From positions 1 to 36,018 of the forward strand of contig JAFGWD010000033.1 of the NCBI GenBank assembly GCA_016937315.1: a stretch of 36,018 nucleotides of DNA, written 5' to 3'. Position 1 is the first letter of the stretch. The number at the start of each line of letters is the position of its first letter. The notes beneath the pieces were generated by a model. It made no database searches. It was not told where the DNA came from and saw only the letters and a list, made by a program, of their open reading frames with translations. Shown in pieces: positions 20,421-30,220 of the stretch. A program made the translations under genes and the position numbers. This stretch comes from Rhodospirillaceae bacterium. Its GTDB lineage: Bacteria; Pseudomonadota; Alphaproteobacteria; Rhodospirillales; Rhodospirillaceae.

Positions 20421-20882
20421 TTATTCCGCATGCTCTAAATTTAAGAGTGCTTGTTTGGTGACGACACCATTCTCGCCGGAATATCCTCCCATTTGTCCAT
20501 TTGCAGCAATAATGCGGTGACACGGAATAAGAATGGGGATGGGGTTGGCTCCACAGGCGTTTCCTATAGCGCGAGGAGATGTCCCTAGGTCTTGGGCTAA
20601 ATCACCATAGCTTCTGGTCTCTCCGTAGGGTATGGAAGACAGGGCGGTCCAGACGCGATTTTGAAAAACGGTTCCTGTCGGGTTGAAGGGTAGATCGAAT
20701 ATCCGGCGGGTTTTTGCGAAATACTCCGCAAGCTGATGCTTGGCGCGGTTTAGGACATCAGGTACTGTCCCTTCCGTTGTTGCGCCTTGGCCCCAGTCCA
20801 AAGCGATAACAGCGTCGTCCTCGGCAAAAAGTGTGAGTGGGCCAAAGGGGGAGGGGACAACAAGACAGGAAGCGGACATCAA
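20421..20882 (-). CDS. ogt: Methylated-DNA--[protein]-cysteine S-methyltransferase
   Basis: PYGETRSYGDLAQDLGTSPRAIGNACGANPIPILIPCHRII (PCHR active site). Confidence 0.93.
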   Translation of the reverse strand: MMSASCLVVPSPFGPLTLFAEDDAVIALDWGQGATTEGTVPDVLNRAKHQLAEYFAKTRRIFDLPFNPTGTVFQNRVWTALSSIPYGETRSYGDLAQDLGTSPRAIGNACGANPIPILIPCHRIIAANGQMGGYSGENGVVTKQALLNLEHAE

Positions 20883-20964
20883 GGGGACTCCAATTTTGTG
20901 CTCTCGTCTTTTTAAGATGACGATCTCTTTAATCTCTGTCGAGTCGCTTTAATCAATGTGCTTC

Positions 20965-20980
20965 TGTTTCACGTGAAACA
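20965..20980. promoter_or_regulatory. parS: parS centromere site (perfect TGTTTCACGTGAAACA)
   Basis: Exact 16-bp consensus palindrome, upstream of mnmE. Confidence 0.95.
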
Positions 20981-21010
20981 CTGCGGCCTCGAAACAAACC
21001 GGAAGACATA

Positions 21011-22357
21011 ATGACGGCGACCGAAACCCCAACGATTTTTGCCCCGGCAACGGCTCCTGGGCGTGCCGGTGTTGCAGTTCTGCGTTTGTCTGGTCCGTTG
21101 GCGTTTTCGGTTCTGGCATCACTGACCGACGATAAACGCTTTTCTCCGCGTGTCCTTTCTTTCGCGCGGTTTTATGATCCTACGACCGGAGAGCTCATAG
21201 ACTCTGGTCTGGCAGTGTCGTTTCCTGCACCAGCGAGTTTTACCGGAGAAGATGTGGTTGAGATCCACATCCATGGGAGTGCCGCAGTGATTTCCAAGTT
21301 GGTTTCTGTCCTTGCGGCGCGTCCAGGCGTGCGTTGGGCAGAACCAGGGGAGTTTACGCGCAGAGCCTTCGATAACGGAAAACTGGATCTAACCGAAGCG
21401 GAAGCTCTGGCTGATTTGTTGGCTGCAGAAACGGAGGCACAACGTCGTCAGGCCCTGCACCAAATGGATGGTGCTTTAGCCCGTCGCTTCGAATCCTTGC
21501 GGACGCGGGCGATTGATGTTTTGGCTTTTATTGAAGCGGTGATTGATTTCCCCGAAGATGATTTGCCGACGGAAACTCAAGCTCAGAGCGTTAAAAAGAT
21601 TAAAACGTTGTGTGCGGACCTATCCGAATTGGTGGAGTCGGCGCGGAGTGGGTGCCGGATTCGTCATGGTTTGTCTGTTGCCGTGGTTGGTGCGCCGAAT
21701 GTTGGCAAATCCAGTTTGGTTAATCGGTTGGCTGGGTGGGATGTGGCCATTGTTTCGCCAACGGCGGGGACAACACGGGATCGTGTTTCTGTTGATTTGG
21801 TTTTGCAGGGACTGCCCGTAACGGTGACGGATACGGCGGGTTTGCGTGATGCGGCAGAGGATATTGAGGCTGAAGGAATTCGACGTGCGGAACGCGCTGT
21901 TGCGATGGCAGATGTCCGTTTAGCCGTGTTTTCTGCCGAAACGTGGCCAGCAGAGACGGATCCAACATGGCGATGGGTTGACAGCGAAACCCTGGTTGTG
22001 GTCAACAAATCCGATCTTATGGATGAGACGATGTCTTCTCTTGCAATCGCGTCACCGATTTTGGTTTCGGCTGAGACGGGAGAGGGGATTGATGCTTTGC
22101 TTCAGGCTCTAACGGATCGAGCCTCTGCGTTGGTGGCACAGCAAGCCGGTCCTTCTGCGCCGATTACGCGTGAACGTCATCGGATACTGGCAGTGACCGC
22201 TTTGACGGCGTTGAACCGTGCCCTAGAGCAACAAGAGCAAGACCTTCAGGCGGAAGATGTTCGTTTAGCCATTCGTGAGCTGGGACGCATTACAGGTCGC
22301 ATTGATGTTGAAGATGTTTTGGGTCGTATTTTTAGCGAGTTTTGTATCGGAAAATGA
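21011..22357 (+). CDS. mnmE: tRNA modification GTPase MnmE
   Basis: [53 protein letters not shown]-terminal FCIGK. Confidence 0.97.
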   Translation: MTATETPTIFAPATAPGRAGVAVLRLSGPLAFSVLASLTDDKRFSPRVLSFARFYDPTTGELIDSGLAVSFPAPASFTGEDVVEIHIHGSAAVISKLVSVLAARPGVRWAEPGEFTRRAFDNGKLDLTEAEALADLLAAETEAQRRQALHQMDGALARRFESLRTRAIDVLAFIEAVIDFPEDDLPTETQAQSVKKIKTLCADLSELVESARSGCRIRHGLSVAVVGAPNVGKSSLVNRLAGWDVAIVSPTAGTTRDRVSVDLVLQGLPVTVTDTAGLRDAAEDIEAEGIRRAERAVAMADVRLAVFSAETWPAETDPTWRWVDSETLVVVNKSDLMDETMSSLAIASPILVSAETGEGIDALLQALTDRASALVAQQAGPSAPITRERHRILAVTALTALNRALEQQEQDLQAEDVRLAIRELGRITGRIDVEDVLGRIFSEFCIGK

Positions 22358-24231
22358 ACGGAATTTCTCAGACTACGTCTTTTGATGTGATTGTTGTCGG
22401 TGGTGGACATGCGGGCTGTGAAGCCGCTGCGGCTTCTGCACGCTTTGGTGCGCGGACGGCTCTTTTGACCCACCGACTCGAGACATTGGGAGAAATGTCG
22501 TGCAACCCGGCGATTGGTGGGTTGGCGAAAGGCCATTTGGTGCGTGAAATTGATGCCTTAGATGGCATGATGGGGCGTTGGATTGACCTGGCAGGCATTC
22601 AGTTTCGTGTGCTTAATCGGTCAAAAGGCCCAGCGGTTCAAGGTCCTCGGGCTCAGGCTGATCGTGCGCTCTATCGTAAAGTCGCTCGCCAAGGGCTAGA
22701 ATCCCAGGACAATTTAACTCTTATTGCGGCAGCGGTAGAGGATTTGTTGACCTCTGTGGATGGCACACGCATCACAGGAGTGGAAACAGCGGATGGACAA
22801 CGCTATTCAGCGGCTTGTGTTGTCCTAACGGTCGGTACGTTCTTGAAAGGCGTTTTGCATGTCGGGGCGTCCCAGACTCCTGGGGGGCGTGTGGGAGATG
22901 CACCGTGCAATGGACTGTCTGGAGCTTTGCTGCGGTTGGGATTGGATGTTGGACGCTTAAAAACCGGAACCCCCGCACGTTTGGATGGACGGACCATTGA
23001 TTGGGATTCTTTGGACCAACAGTTGGGCGATGATCCACCGGTGCCATTTTCCTATTTGACGAAGAAAATCACTACGCCGCAAATTGCCTGTGGAATCACC
23101 AGCACGACGCCGGAAACCCATGCCGTGATTCGAAGCAATCTGGATCGTGCTCCGCTCTATTCGGGACAGATTACCAGTATTGGCCCACGATATTGTCCGT
23201 CGATTGAGGACAAAGTGGTTCGCTTTGCACACAGAGAAAATCACCAGATTTTTCTGGAACCGGAAGGGCTGGATGATCATACCGTCTATCCAAATGGAAT
23301 TTCTACATCCTTACCTGCCGATGTTCAGGATGCGATGATTCATACGATTCCTGGACTGGAACACGTTAGGATTCTTCGCCCAGGGTATGCTATCGAATAT
23401 GATTTTGTGGATCCGCGCAATTTACGCACCAGCCTGGAAACCCGGGCCGTGGCGGGGCTATTTCTGGCTGGACAAATCAACGGAACAACAGGTTATGAGG
23501 AAGCGGCGGCTTTAGGCCTTATTGCCGGGTTGAATGCAGCACGCCAGGCTGGAGGCTTGCCCCCGGTGAGCTTGGATCGATCTGAGGCATACATTGGTGT
23601 GATGATTGATGATTTGGTTCATCTGGGGACGGTGGAGCCGTATCGTATGTTTACGTCTCGCGCCGAATATCGTTTGAGCCTACGTGTTGATAATGCAGAC
23701 AGCCGCTTGACAGAAAAGGGGCTAGCATGGGGCTGCGTCGGATCATGCCGAGCACAGGCCTTTGCTGAAAAGAAGAAAGCTTTGGATATCGCACGGCAGA
23801 CGTTTCTGGAGAGAGTGATTACGCCGAATGAAGCAGCTGATTTTGGCTGGACCTTGAATCGCGATGGGGTACGCCGGACAGCTTTTGATCTTTTGGCCCA
23901 CTCTGGAGTTGGTCGCGACAAGATTATGGCGGCATGGCCGGATTTGGCGGCGTTTCGCGCCGATGTTCTCGAACAACTGGAAGTCGAGTCGCGGTATGTG
24001 GGCTATTTGGGTCGCCAGCAGCATGATATTGAGGCTTTTCGCCGGGATGAGGCACTTATCCTGGATGAGAATATCCCGTATGACCGAATCGGTAGTCTCT
24101 CGACAGAGGTGTTGGCAAAGTTAAAGGCGGCACAGCCGGCCACACTTGGTGCTGCGGCGCGAATTCCGGGGGTCACTCCGGCTGCAATTACCGCGTTATT
24201 GCACTTTGTTCGAGGGCCAAAGGAAATTTGA
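22354..24231 (+). CDS. mnmG: tRNA uridine-5-carboxymethylaminomethyl modification enzyme MnmG
   Basis: [49 protein letters not shown] overlap with mnmE stop. Confidence 0.97.
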   Translation: MNGISQTTSFDVIVVGGGHAGCEAAAASARFGARTALLTHRLETLGEMSCNPAIGGLAKGHLVREIDALDGMMGRWIDLAGIQFRVLNRSKGPAVQGPRAQADRALYRKVARQGLESQDNLTLIAAAVEDLLTSVDGTRITGVETADGQRYSAACVVLTVGTFLKGVLHVGASQTPGGRVGDAPCNGLSGALLRLGLDVGRLKTGTPARLDGRTIDWDSLDQQLGDDPPVPFSYLTKKITTPQIACGITSTTPETHAVIRSNLDRAPLYSGQITSIGPRYCPSIEDKVVRFAHRENHQIFLEPEGLDDHTVYPNGISTSLPADVQDAMIHTIPGLEHVRILRPGYAIEYDFVDPRNLRTSLETRAVAGLFLAGQINGTTGYEEAAALGLIAGLNAARQAGGLPPVSLDRSEAYIGVMIDDLVHLGTVEPYRMFTSRAEYRLSLRVDNADSRLTEKGLAWGCVGSCRAQAFAEKKKALDIARQTFLERVITPNEAADFGWTLNRDGVRRTAFDLLAHSGVGRDKIMAAWPDLAAFRADVLEQLEVESRYVGYLGRQQHDIEAFRRDEALILDENIPYDRIGSLSTEVLAKLKAAQPATLGAAARIPGVTPAAITALLHFVRGPKEI

Positions 24232-24270
24232 GGACGAACAGCGAGAGGTTTTGTCTTCGGTGAAGATGGA

Positions 24271-24927
24271 GTGTTTCACGTGAAACACAGTGACGACATT
24301 GCCCAGAAATGCGCGGAATTGGATTCATGCTTTGGTGTTGATTCCGTGGTAACGGACCGGATTATGCGGTTCTCCGAACACTTGGCAAAATGGCAAAAGG
24401 CCATCAATCTGATTGGGCGGAGCACCGAGTCGCAGGTTTGGGAGCGCCATATCCTCGATTCACTACAGTTGATCCCCCATATTCCTGAGCATGCGAAAAC
24501 GCTGATTGATCTGGGGTCTGGGGCAGGGTTTCCTGGGCTTATTCTGGCACTGTTTGATCGTTGGCACGTTCATTTGGTCGAGTCGGACTCGCGAAAAGCG
24601 GTGTTTTTGCGCGACTCCGCACGGCATTGCGGCGTTAAGCCCATTGTTCACGCGTGTCGAATCGAAACCATGTTGGATGTGAAAGCCGACGTCATCACCG
24701 CACGAGCCTTAGCCTCAGTGGCGGATTTGTTGCGCTTATCTGCTGATTTTCGTCAATCACGGACCTCTCATTTGTTTCTAAAAGGACGAAACGCTGAGGC
24801 GGAATTGACGGATGCACAAAAAACCTGGACACTGCATGTCCATAGAATCCCCAGCATTACCGATCCACATGGGGTTATCCTGAAAATTGACGAGGTCCGC
24901 CAACATGGCTCTGGATCAACAGCCTGA
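24271..24927 (+). CDS. rsmG: 16S rRNA (guanine527-N7)-methyltransferase
   Basis: KWQKAINLIGRST, WERHILDSLQL, LIDLGSGAGFPGLILAL; GTG start, N-term MFHVKH. Confidence 0.95.
   Translation: MFHVKHSDDIAQKCAELDSCFGVDSVVTDRIMRFSEHLAKWQKAINLIGRSTESQVWERHILDSLQLIPHIPEHAKTLIDLGSGAGFPGLILALFDRWHVHLVESDSRKAVFLRDSARHCGVKPIVHACRIETMLDVKADVITARALASVADLLRLSADFRQSRTSHLFLKGRNAEAELTDAQKTWTLHVHRIPSITDPHGVILKIDEVRQHGSGSTA
24272..24287. promoter_or_regulatory. parS: parS centromere site (perfect TGTTTCACGTGAAACA) inside rsmG codons 1-6
   Basis: Exact 16-bp consensus palindrome overlapping the rsmG start. Confidence 0.95.
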
Positions 24928-25714
24928 AAGTCCGCCGTTTCGTCGTATTGTGGCGATCGCCAACCAAAAAGGCGGTGTGGGCAAGACGACAACGGCAATT
25001 AATTTGGCAACAGCTTTGGCTGCCGTGGGACGGTCGGTTTTGCTGATCGATTTAGATCCCCAAGGAAATGCCAGCACGGGATTGGGCATCGGGTCCAATC
25101 GTCGCGCCAAGGGATCGTATCAGGTGCTTTCAGGAATGATTCCGGCACGAGACGCGATTCAGGTTACGGATATTCCAAAGTTATCGGTTCTTCCGGCGGA
25201 TATGCACTTGGCTGGCGCCGAGGTTGAGTTGGTGAGCGCCGAGAATCGTGAATTTCGATTGCGTGAGGCTCTAAAGACGGCGGCACTGGATTATGAATAT
25301 ATCTTAATTGATTGTCCGCCTGCTCTAGGGTTCTTAACTCTGAATGCTTTGTGTGCGTCGGATTCGGTTATGGTGCCTTTACAGTGTGAGTTCTTTGCGT
25401 TGGAAGGCATTAGCCATTTAATGAAGACTATTGAGCGCGTTCGCCGTGGGCTCAATCCGCATTTAGAAATACAAGGCATCGTGCTGACCATGTTTGATAG
25501 CCGCAACAATTTGGCGGGTATGGTTGCCGATGATGTGCGTGGATATTTTGGCGATAAGGTTTATGAAACCGTCATTCCCCGCAATGTTCGAGTTTCCGAG
25601 GCACCGTCCCATGGTAAGCCTGCGTTACTCTATGATCTGCGGTGTGCGGGGTCACAAGCCTATGTTCGTCTCGCTGGTGAAATCCTGAAACAAGAACGAA
25701 GTGCTGCCGCATGA
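24905..25714 (+). CDS. parA: Chromosome partitioning ATPase ParA
   Basis: RIVAIANQKGGVGKTTTAINLATALA, LLIDLDPQGNASTGLG; start trimmed from ORF 24887-25714. Confidence 0.96.
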   Translation: MALDQQPESPPFRRIVAIANQKGGVGKTTTAINLATALAAVGRSVLLIDLDPQGNASTGLGIGSNRRAKGSYQVLSGMIPARDAIQVTDIPKLSVLPADMHLAGAEVELVSAENREFRLREALKTAALDYEYILIDCPPALGFLTLNALCASDSVMVPLQCEFFALEGISHLMKTIERVRRGLNPHLEIQGIVLTMFDSRNNLAGMVADDVRGYFGDKVYETVIPRNVRVSEAPSHGKPALLYDLRCAGSQAYVRLAGEILKQERSAAA

Positions 25715-26592
25715 GTGAAGATAACAAACGCCGTAACCTTGGGCGGGGCTTAAGCGCCCTCCTGGGGGACGATCCCATGACCACGACGGATTCTAACGCA
25801 GAAAGCCGGGGACCAATGGTTTTGCCGGTTGCGGCATTGACGCCCAGTCCTTTCCAGCCACGACAAGTTTTTGATGAAGCGGCTATTGACGATTTGGCGG
25901 CATCGATTCGTGAACGCGGTGTCTTGCAGCCCCTTTTGGTGCGTCGTGCGCCGGGGATGAACGACATCTATGAAATTATTGCTGGTGAGCGTCGTTGGCG
26001 TGCGGCACAGCGAGCACAACTTCACGAAGTTCCGGTTGTCCTGCGGGAAATGGATGACCAGGAAGTCTTGGAAGTGGCCCTTGTCGAAAACTTGCAGCGG
26101 CAAGACCTGAATGCTCTGGAAGAAGCAGAAGGGTATCATCGTTTGCAAGAAGAGTTTCATCATACCCAAGAGGACTTAGCGAAGGCGGTTGGCAAAAGTC
26201 GTAGCCACGTTGCCAATACCATGCGTCTTCTTGCCTTGCCTGATGAAATTAAGCAGATGGTAGAAGCTGGCCACCTTAGTGCCGGGCACGCACGGGCCTT
26301 GTTGGGGGTGAATCATGCGGTCGAGTTGGCCCGTGAAATTGTCGAGAAGGGCTTAAATGTCCGGCAGGCAGAAAGTTTGGCGAAGGTGGGCCACGGCGCC
26401 AAGGCGCCTCGTGCGAAGTCTCCGGGGAAGGAAAAGGACGCCGATTGTGTGGCCTTGGAACGGGATCTGACTGATCTTTTGGGGTTGAAAGTCACCATAG
26501 AAAGCCAGGGTGGTGGGGGACGCTTGTCCATCCAATATCAAAGCCTGGAGCAATTGGACGATCTTCTTCAACGCCTCGGTCGACCAGGATAA
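25711..26592 (+). CDS. parB: Chromosome partitioning protein ParB
   Basis: NLGRGLSALLGD, PFQPRQVFDEAAIDDLAASIRERGVLQPLLVR, GERRWRAAQ, VENLQRQDLNALEEAEGY; 4-nt overlap with parA. Confidence 0.96.
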   Translation: MSEDNKRRNLGRGLSALLGDDPMTTTDSNAESRGPMVLPVAALTPSPFQPRQVFDEAAIDDLAASIRERGVLQPLLVRRAPGMNDIYEIIAGERRWRAAQRAQLHEVPVVLREMDDQEVLEVALVENLQRQDLNALEEAEGYHRLQEEFHHTQEDLAKAVGKSRSHVANTMRLLALPDEIKQMVEAGHLSAGHARALLGVNHAVELAREIVEKGLNVRQAESLAKVGHGAKAPRAKSPGKEKDADCVALERDLTDLLGLKVTIESQGGGGRLSIQYQSLEQLDDLLQRLGRPG

Positions 26593-26656
26593 ACTTAGAA
26601 CCTGCTCCGCCCAAATTGAATCACCTACGTTGCCCAGTGGCGTGCGTGTCCGATAG

Positions 26657-26742
26657 GCGTGGCGCGTCCGCGTGTCTCGTTCGTAGTCCCTGCTACGGGT
26701 CCGCCACGCTCCTGGCCACAGCACAAAGCTGCTCTGGCCAGG
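26657..26742. repeat. Structured interspersed repeat, copy 2 (two adjacent hairpins)
   Basis: GCGTGGCG (26657-26664)/CGCCACGC (26702-26709) enclosing CGTAG-TCCCTG-CTACG (26682-26697); then CCTGGCC-a-CAGC-acaaa-GCTG-ctct-GGCCAGG. Confidence 0.7.
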
Positions 26743-26767
26743 GGGCTCCACTTGAACGGAACGTGCA

Positions 26768-27538
26768 CTAGTGCACTGACTCATTCAGATGGTGCAGGAG
26801 CTTGCTGATCTTGTCGAAGATGACTTCAGCCGATTTTGTCCAGACGAATGGCTTTGCTTGTCCATTGTGATCACGGATATAGCGGCGAATGGCGTCTTCC
26901 AGATCGACGACCGATTTGAACACGCCCCGACGAATGCGCCTGCGGGTGATGATGGAGAAGAAACCCTCGACGGCGTTGAGCCAAGAGGCCGATGTTGGGG
27001 TGAAGTGAAAAACCCATCGCGGGTGATCGGCCAACCTTTTTTGACGTTGGGATGCTTGTGTGTGGCGTCGTTGTCGAGAATGGCATGGATGATCTTTCCC
27101 GCCGGAACGGTGCGCTCGACCGCATTAAGAAATTTGATGAATTTTTGATGCCGGTGCTTTTGCATGCAGCGGCCCAACACGGTGCCGTCCAGGACGTTGA
27201 GCGCTGCGAACAAGGTCGTGGTGCCGTTGCGCTTGTAATCGTAGGTCATGGTGGCGCATTTGCCGGGTTTCAGCAGCAGGTCGGGTTAGGTACGGTCAAG
27301 AGCCTGAATTTGGCTCTTCTCGTCGATAGACAGCACCACGGCGTGACAAGGCGGCTCCATGTACAGGCCGACCACGTCCTCAACCTTCTCGATGAAATCC
27401 GGGTCCTTGGACTTCTTGAAGGTGCGGAGACGATAACCTCGACGAATAGCTCCGCATCCGGACTGGGCAATTCGTCGAGGTTGTGGAAGCTGAGGGCGAC
27501 TTGCTCATGCCATGAGCTAAACGCAATTTGCCATAATG
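26768..27538 (-). pseudogene. IS630 family transposase remnant (frameshift, internal stop, disrupted 5' end)
   Basis: Frame-split pieces [49 protein letters not shown] / DNDATHKHPNVK / ADHPRWVFHFTPTSASWLNAVEGFFSIITRR. Confidence 0.8.
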
Positions 27539-28640
27539 TATCCACTTAACCTTCTTTCCGTGCTAATTTAGGAAAAGAGGTCCGCCATGGGGAAGCATCA
27601 AGTTTGAAGAAGGCGCAGCCGCGCGATGCGGCGACGAAGGTTGCTCAGCAGCGACTGAGCGTTCTGGAACTGGCGAAGGAACTCGGCAACGTTGCCGAGG
27701 CCTGCCGCCAGCGCGGCATGGACCGGACCAGCTTCTACGAGTGGAAACGGCGGTTTCAGACGCAGGGGTTCGGCGGCCTGAAGGACCTACCGCCGGTCCA
27801 CAAGACGCACCCGCAGACGACGCCGCCGGAGACGGTGGCAAAGATCAAGGCGTTGGCGCTGGAGCACCCGGCGTTCGGCTGTAACCGCTTTGAGGCGATG
27901 CTGGCGCTGGAGAGCATCCGGGTGTCATCGATCACCATCCAGAAGATCCTCAACGACAACGGCCTGGGCACGCGGATCGACCGCTGGCTGGCGCTGGAGG
28001 AAAAGAACGCCGGACGGGCGATCGAGATCAGCACCGAGCAGGCCGCGTTCCTGGAGAAGCTGAACCCCTGCTTCCGTGAGCGTCATGTCGAAAGTTCGAC
28101 TCCCGGCGAGTTGCTCTCGGCGGATACTTTCTTCGTCGGCAACCTCAAGGGCGTGGGCAAGGTCTACCTGCATGGGGTGGTCGACACCTACGGCTCCTAC
28201 GCCTTCGGCTTCCTGCACATCTCTAAGCAGCCCGAGGCCGCCGTGGCGGTGCTGCACAACGAGGTGCTGCCCTTCTACCGTAACCTCGATCTGCCGGTGA
28301 AGGCGGTCCTCACCGACAATGGCCGCGAGTTCTGCGGCACCGAGAACCACCCCTACGAACTCTACCTCGACCTCAACGGCATCGAGCACCGCCGCACCAA
28401 GGTCCGCACACCCAAGACCAACGGCTTCGTCGAACGCTTCAACGGCACCGTGCTCGACGAGTTCTTCCGCGTGAAAATGCGCGAGACATTCTACGAGAGC
28501 GTCGAGGCGCTTCAGGCCGATCTCGACGCCTGGCTCGTCCACTACAACACCGAACGGCCCCACTTGGGCTACCGCAACATGGGACGCAGACCCATCGACA
28601 CCGTTATGTTATTCGTTAGTCAAGAAGGTTAAGTGGACAA
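27539..28640 (+). mobile_element. IS481 family insertion sequence
   Basis: Terminal IRs TATCCACTTAACCTTCTT (27539-27556) / AAGAAGGTTAAGTGGACA (28622-28639), 17/18 complementary; flanking direct repeat ATAATG (27533-27538; 28641-28646). Confidence 0.85.
27604..28632 (+). CDS. IS481 family transposase (HTH + DDE integrase core)
   Basis: LSVLELAKELGNVAEACRQRGMDRTSFYEWKRRFQTQG, SADTFFVGNLKGVGKVYLHGVVDTYGSYAFGFLH, TDNGREFCG, HRRTKVRTPKTNGFVERFNGTVLDEFF. Confidence 0.92.
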   Translation: MKKAQPRDAATKVAQQRLSVLELAKELGNVAEACRQRGMDRTSFYEWKRRFQTQGFGGLKDLPPVHKTHPQTTPPETVAKIKALALEHPAFGCNRFEAMLALESIRVSSITIQKILNDNGLGTRIDRWLALEEKNAGRAIEISTEQAAFLEKLNPCFRERHVESSTPGELLSADTFFVGNLKGVGKVYLHGVVDTYGSYAFGFLHISKQPEAAVAVLHNEVLPFYRNLDLPVKAVLTDNGREFCGTENHPYELYLDLNGIEHRRTKVRTPKTNGFVERFNGTVLDEFFRVKMRETFYESVEALQADLDAWLVHYNTERPHLGYRNMGRRPIDTVMLFVSQEG

Positions 28641-28714
28641 ATAATGGCGCCTCAGTCAAAAATACGGGAATTATTACGGCAGGAGTTTCAAAGGAGTGGT
28701 GGAAGGGGGGCGGA

Positions 28715-30220
28715 TCACCGTTCCCGGCCGGTTTCAGAGACGTATTTTTTCAGCGGGGAGAGGACGTATTCGATGGGTTTGCGTGTGCCCGTCTTGACCT
28801 CGGCCACTACCGTCATGCCGGGGGAGAGGGGGATGATCTTTCCATTTTCCACGCGGATGGAGGCGGAGGGAAGGGATAGCCGTATTGGGAAGTAATATTC
28901 CTTAGTCTGGCTTTCCTCGTCCCTGACGGCATCGAGTGAGACGAGTTCGACTTTCGCAGGGATGGTGCCGTAGCGGGTGAAGGGGAAGGCATCGACCTTG
29001 ATCTCGGCCTCCTGCCCTGCCTCGACGAAACCGATATCCTTGTTGGGGAGTTTGGCCTCCACCTCCAGCACAGAGTCTTTAGGGACCACGACCATCAGCT
29101 TCTGCGCGGGAGTTACAACACCTCCCAACGTATGGACCTCGATCTGCTGAACGGTGCCGTCTACCGGGCTCCGAAGCGTTTGTACATTTTGTCGTTCCGT
29201 TGCTTTGACCAACTCCTGTTCGGTCATGGTGGCTTTGGCTTGGACCTCTGCTCGTTTGGCCGTGATGTCGCGGCGGAATTCTTCAAGGGTCTGGTTGATC
29301 TGGCTTTTCACGGACTCGATGCTGGCTCGCGTTTCCGCAAGTTTGGCGGTCTGGACCAGATGTTGCCCTTGATTATCCGCCAGTTCCTTCTCCGATTTCG
29401 CGCGGTCAATCTGCGAACCGTATCCCTTACGTGCCAGTTCCCGGCGGCGTTCGGTTTCATCAAGAATTTTAACGGCAACTTCTTTTAGTCTATTCAAGTC
29501 GGCAGCAGTGGTTTTCAGCTCCGCGCGCTTTTTTGAGAGTTCGGCCTCAAGCGTTGCTATTTTTGCGTGATGTTCCAGAATCTGGCTAGACAGCAGCGAT
29601 GCTTGTACGCTGACCAGATGGGCAGGTAGATCAGACGGCGGAGAAAAGGCCTTGATCGGGTCCGGGGTGAGCAGTGCCTCCAGACGTGCGGAATCCAGTC
29701 TGGCTGTGGAGAGCTCTGCGGCAAGGCGGGAGACATCGGCGACCCCACCGGTTATTTCCAATTTCACGAGGGCGTCCCCAGCTTTGACGTATTGTCCCTC
29801 GGCGACATTGATGGCCCGCACAATGGATGTTTCCAGAGGCTGGATGGTCTTTACCCGTTCGGAAGGGATGATCTTGCCCGAAGCGGTAGCGACGATATCG
29901 AGGTTGCCAATGCTGGCCCAGGCTATGGTCACAGCGAAGAAAGCGGCAATAGTTAATGCGGTAACACGGGCAAGAGGGGGCACTGGCGTTTCCGAAACCT
30001 CCAGTGCGGCGGGAAGAAAGGCCAATTCGGCCTTCCCTATAGGGTCTAGGTGGGGTCGGCGGCGATCGGCGGCGATCGCTTCTTTCCAGACGTCGACATG
30101 TTGGACGATGCCTTCCTTGATCGCACCCATGCGGACCCCGAAGGCGTCGATATGCTTCGTTGCTTGAGCGCCCATGGTTTGCGAGGTGGGCTTTTCCTCA
30201 ATCTTGTCCTCGTCGCTCAT
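28715..30220 (-). CDS. HlyD family type I secretion periplasmic adaptor
   Basis: ATASGKIIPSERVKTIQPLETSIVRAINVAEGQYVKAGDALVKLE; VDGTVQQIEVHTLGGVVTPAQKLMVVVP; MSDEDK start overlaps exporter stop (ATGA). Confidence 0.93.
   Translation of the reverse strand: MSDEDKIEEKPTSQTMGAQATKHIDAFGVRMGAIKEGIVQHVDVWKEAIAADRRRPHLDPIGKAELAFLPAALEVSETPVPPLARVTALTIAAFFAVTIAWASIGNLDIVATASGKIIPSERVKTIQPLETSIVRAINVAEGQYVKAGDALVKLEITGGVADVSRLAAELSTARLDSARLEALLTPDPIKAFSPPSDLPAHLVSVQASLLSSQILEHHAKIATLEAELSKKRAELKTTAADLNRLKEVAVKILDETERRRELARKGYGSQIDRAKSEKELADNQGQHLVQTAKLAETRASIESVKSQINQTLEEFRRDITAKRAEVQAKATMTEQELVKATERQNVQTLRSPVDGTVQQIEVHTLGGVVTPAQKLMVVVPKDSVLEVEAKLPNKDIGFVEAGQEAEIKVDAFPFTRYGTIPAKVELVSLDAVRDEESQTKEYYFPIRLSLPSASIRVENGKIIPLSPGMTVVAEVKTGTRKPIEYVLSPLKKYVSETGRER

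Noticed and set aside
27925-28563. 212-aa minus-strand ORF
   Set aside because: Antisense shadow of the IS481 transposase in GC-rich DNA; low-complexity V/E/G composition.
28644-28895. Plus-strand ORF beginning MAPQSKIRELLRQEF
   Set aside because: Mostly antisense to the HlyD gene 3' end; only the first about 24 codons are outside it and match nothing I recognise.
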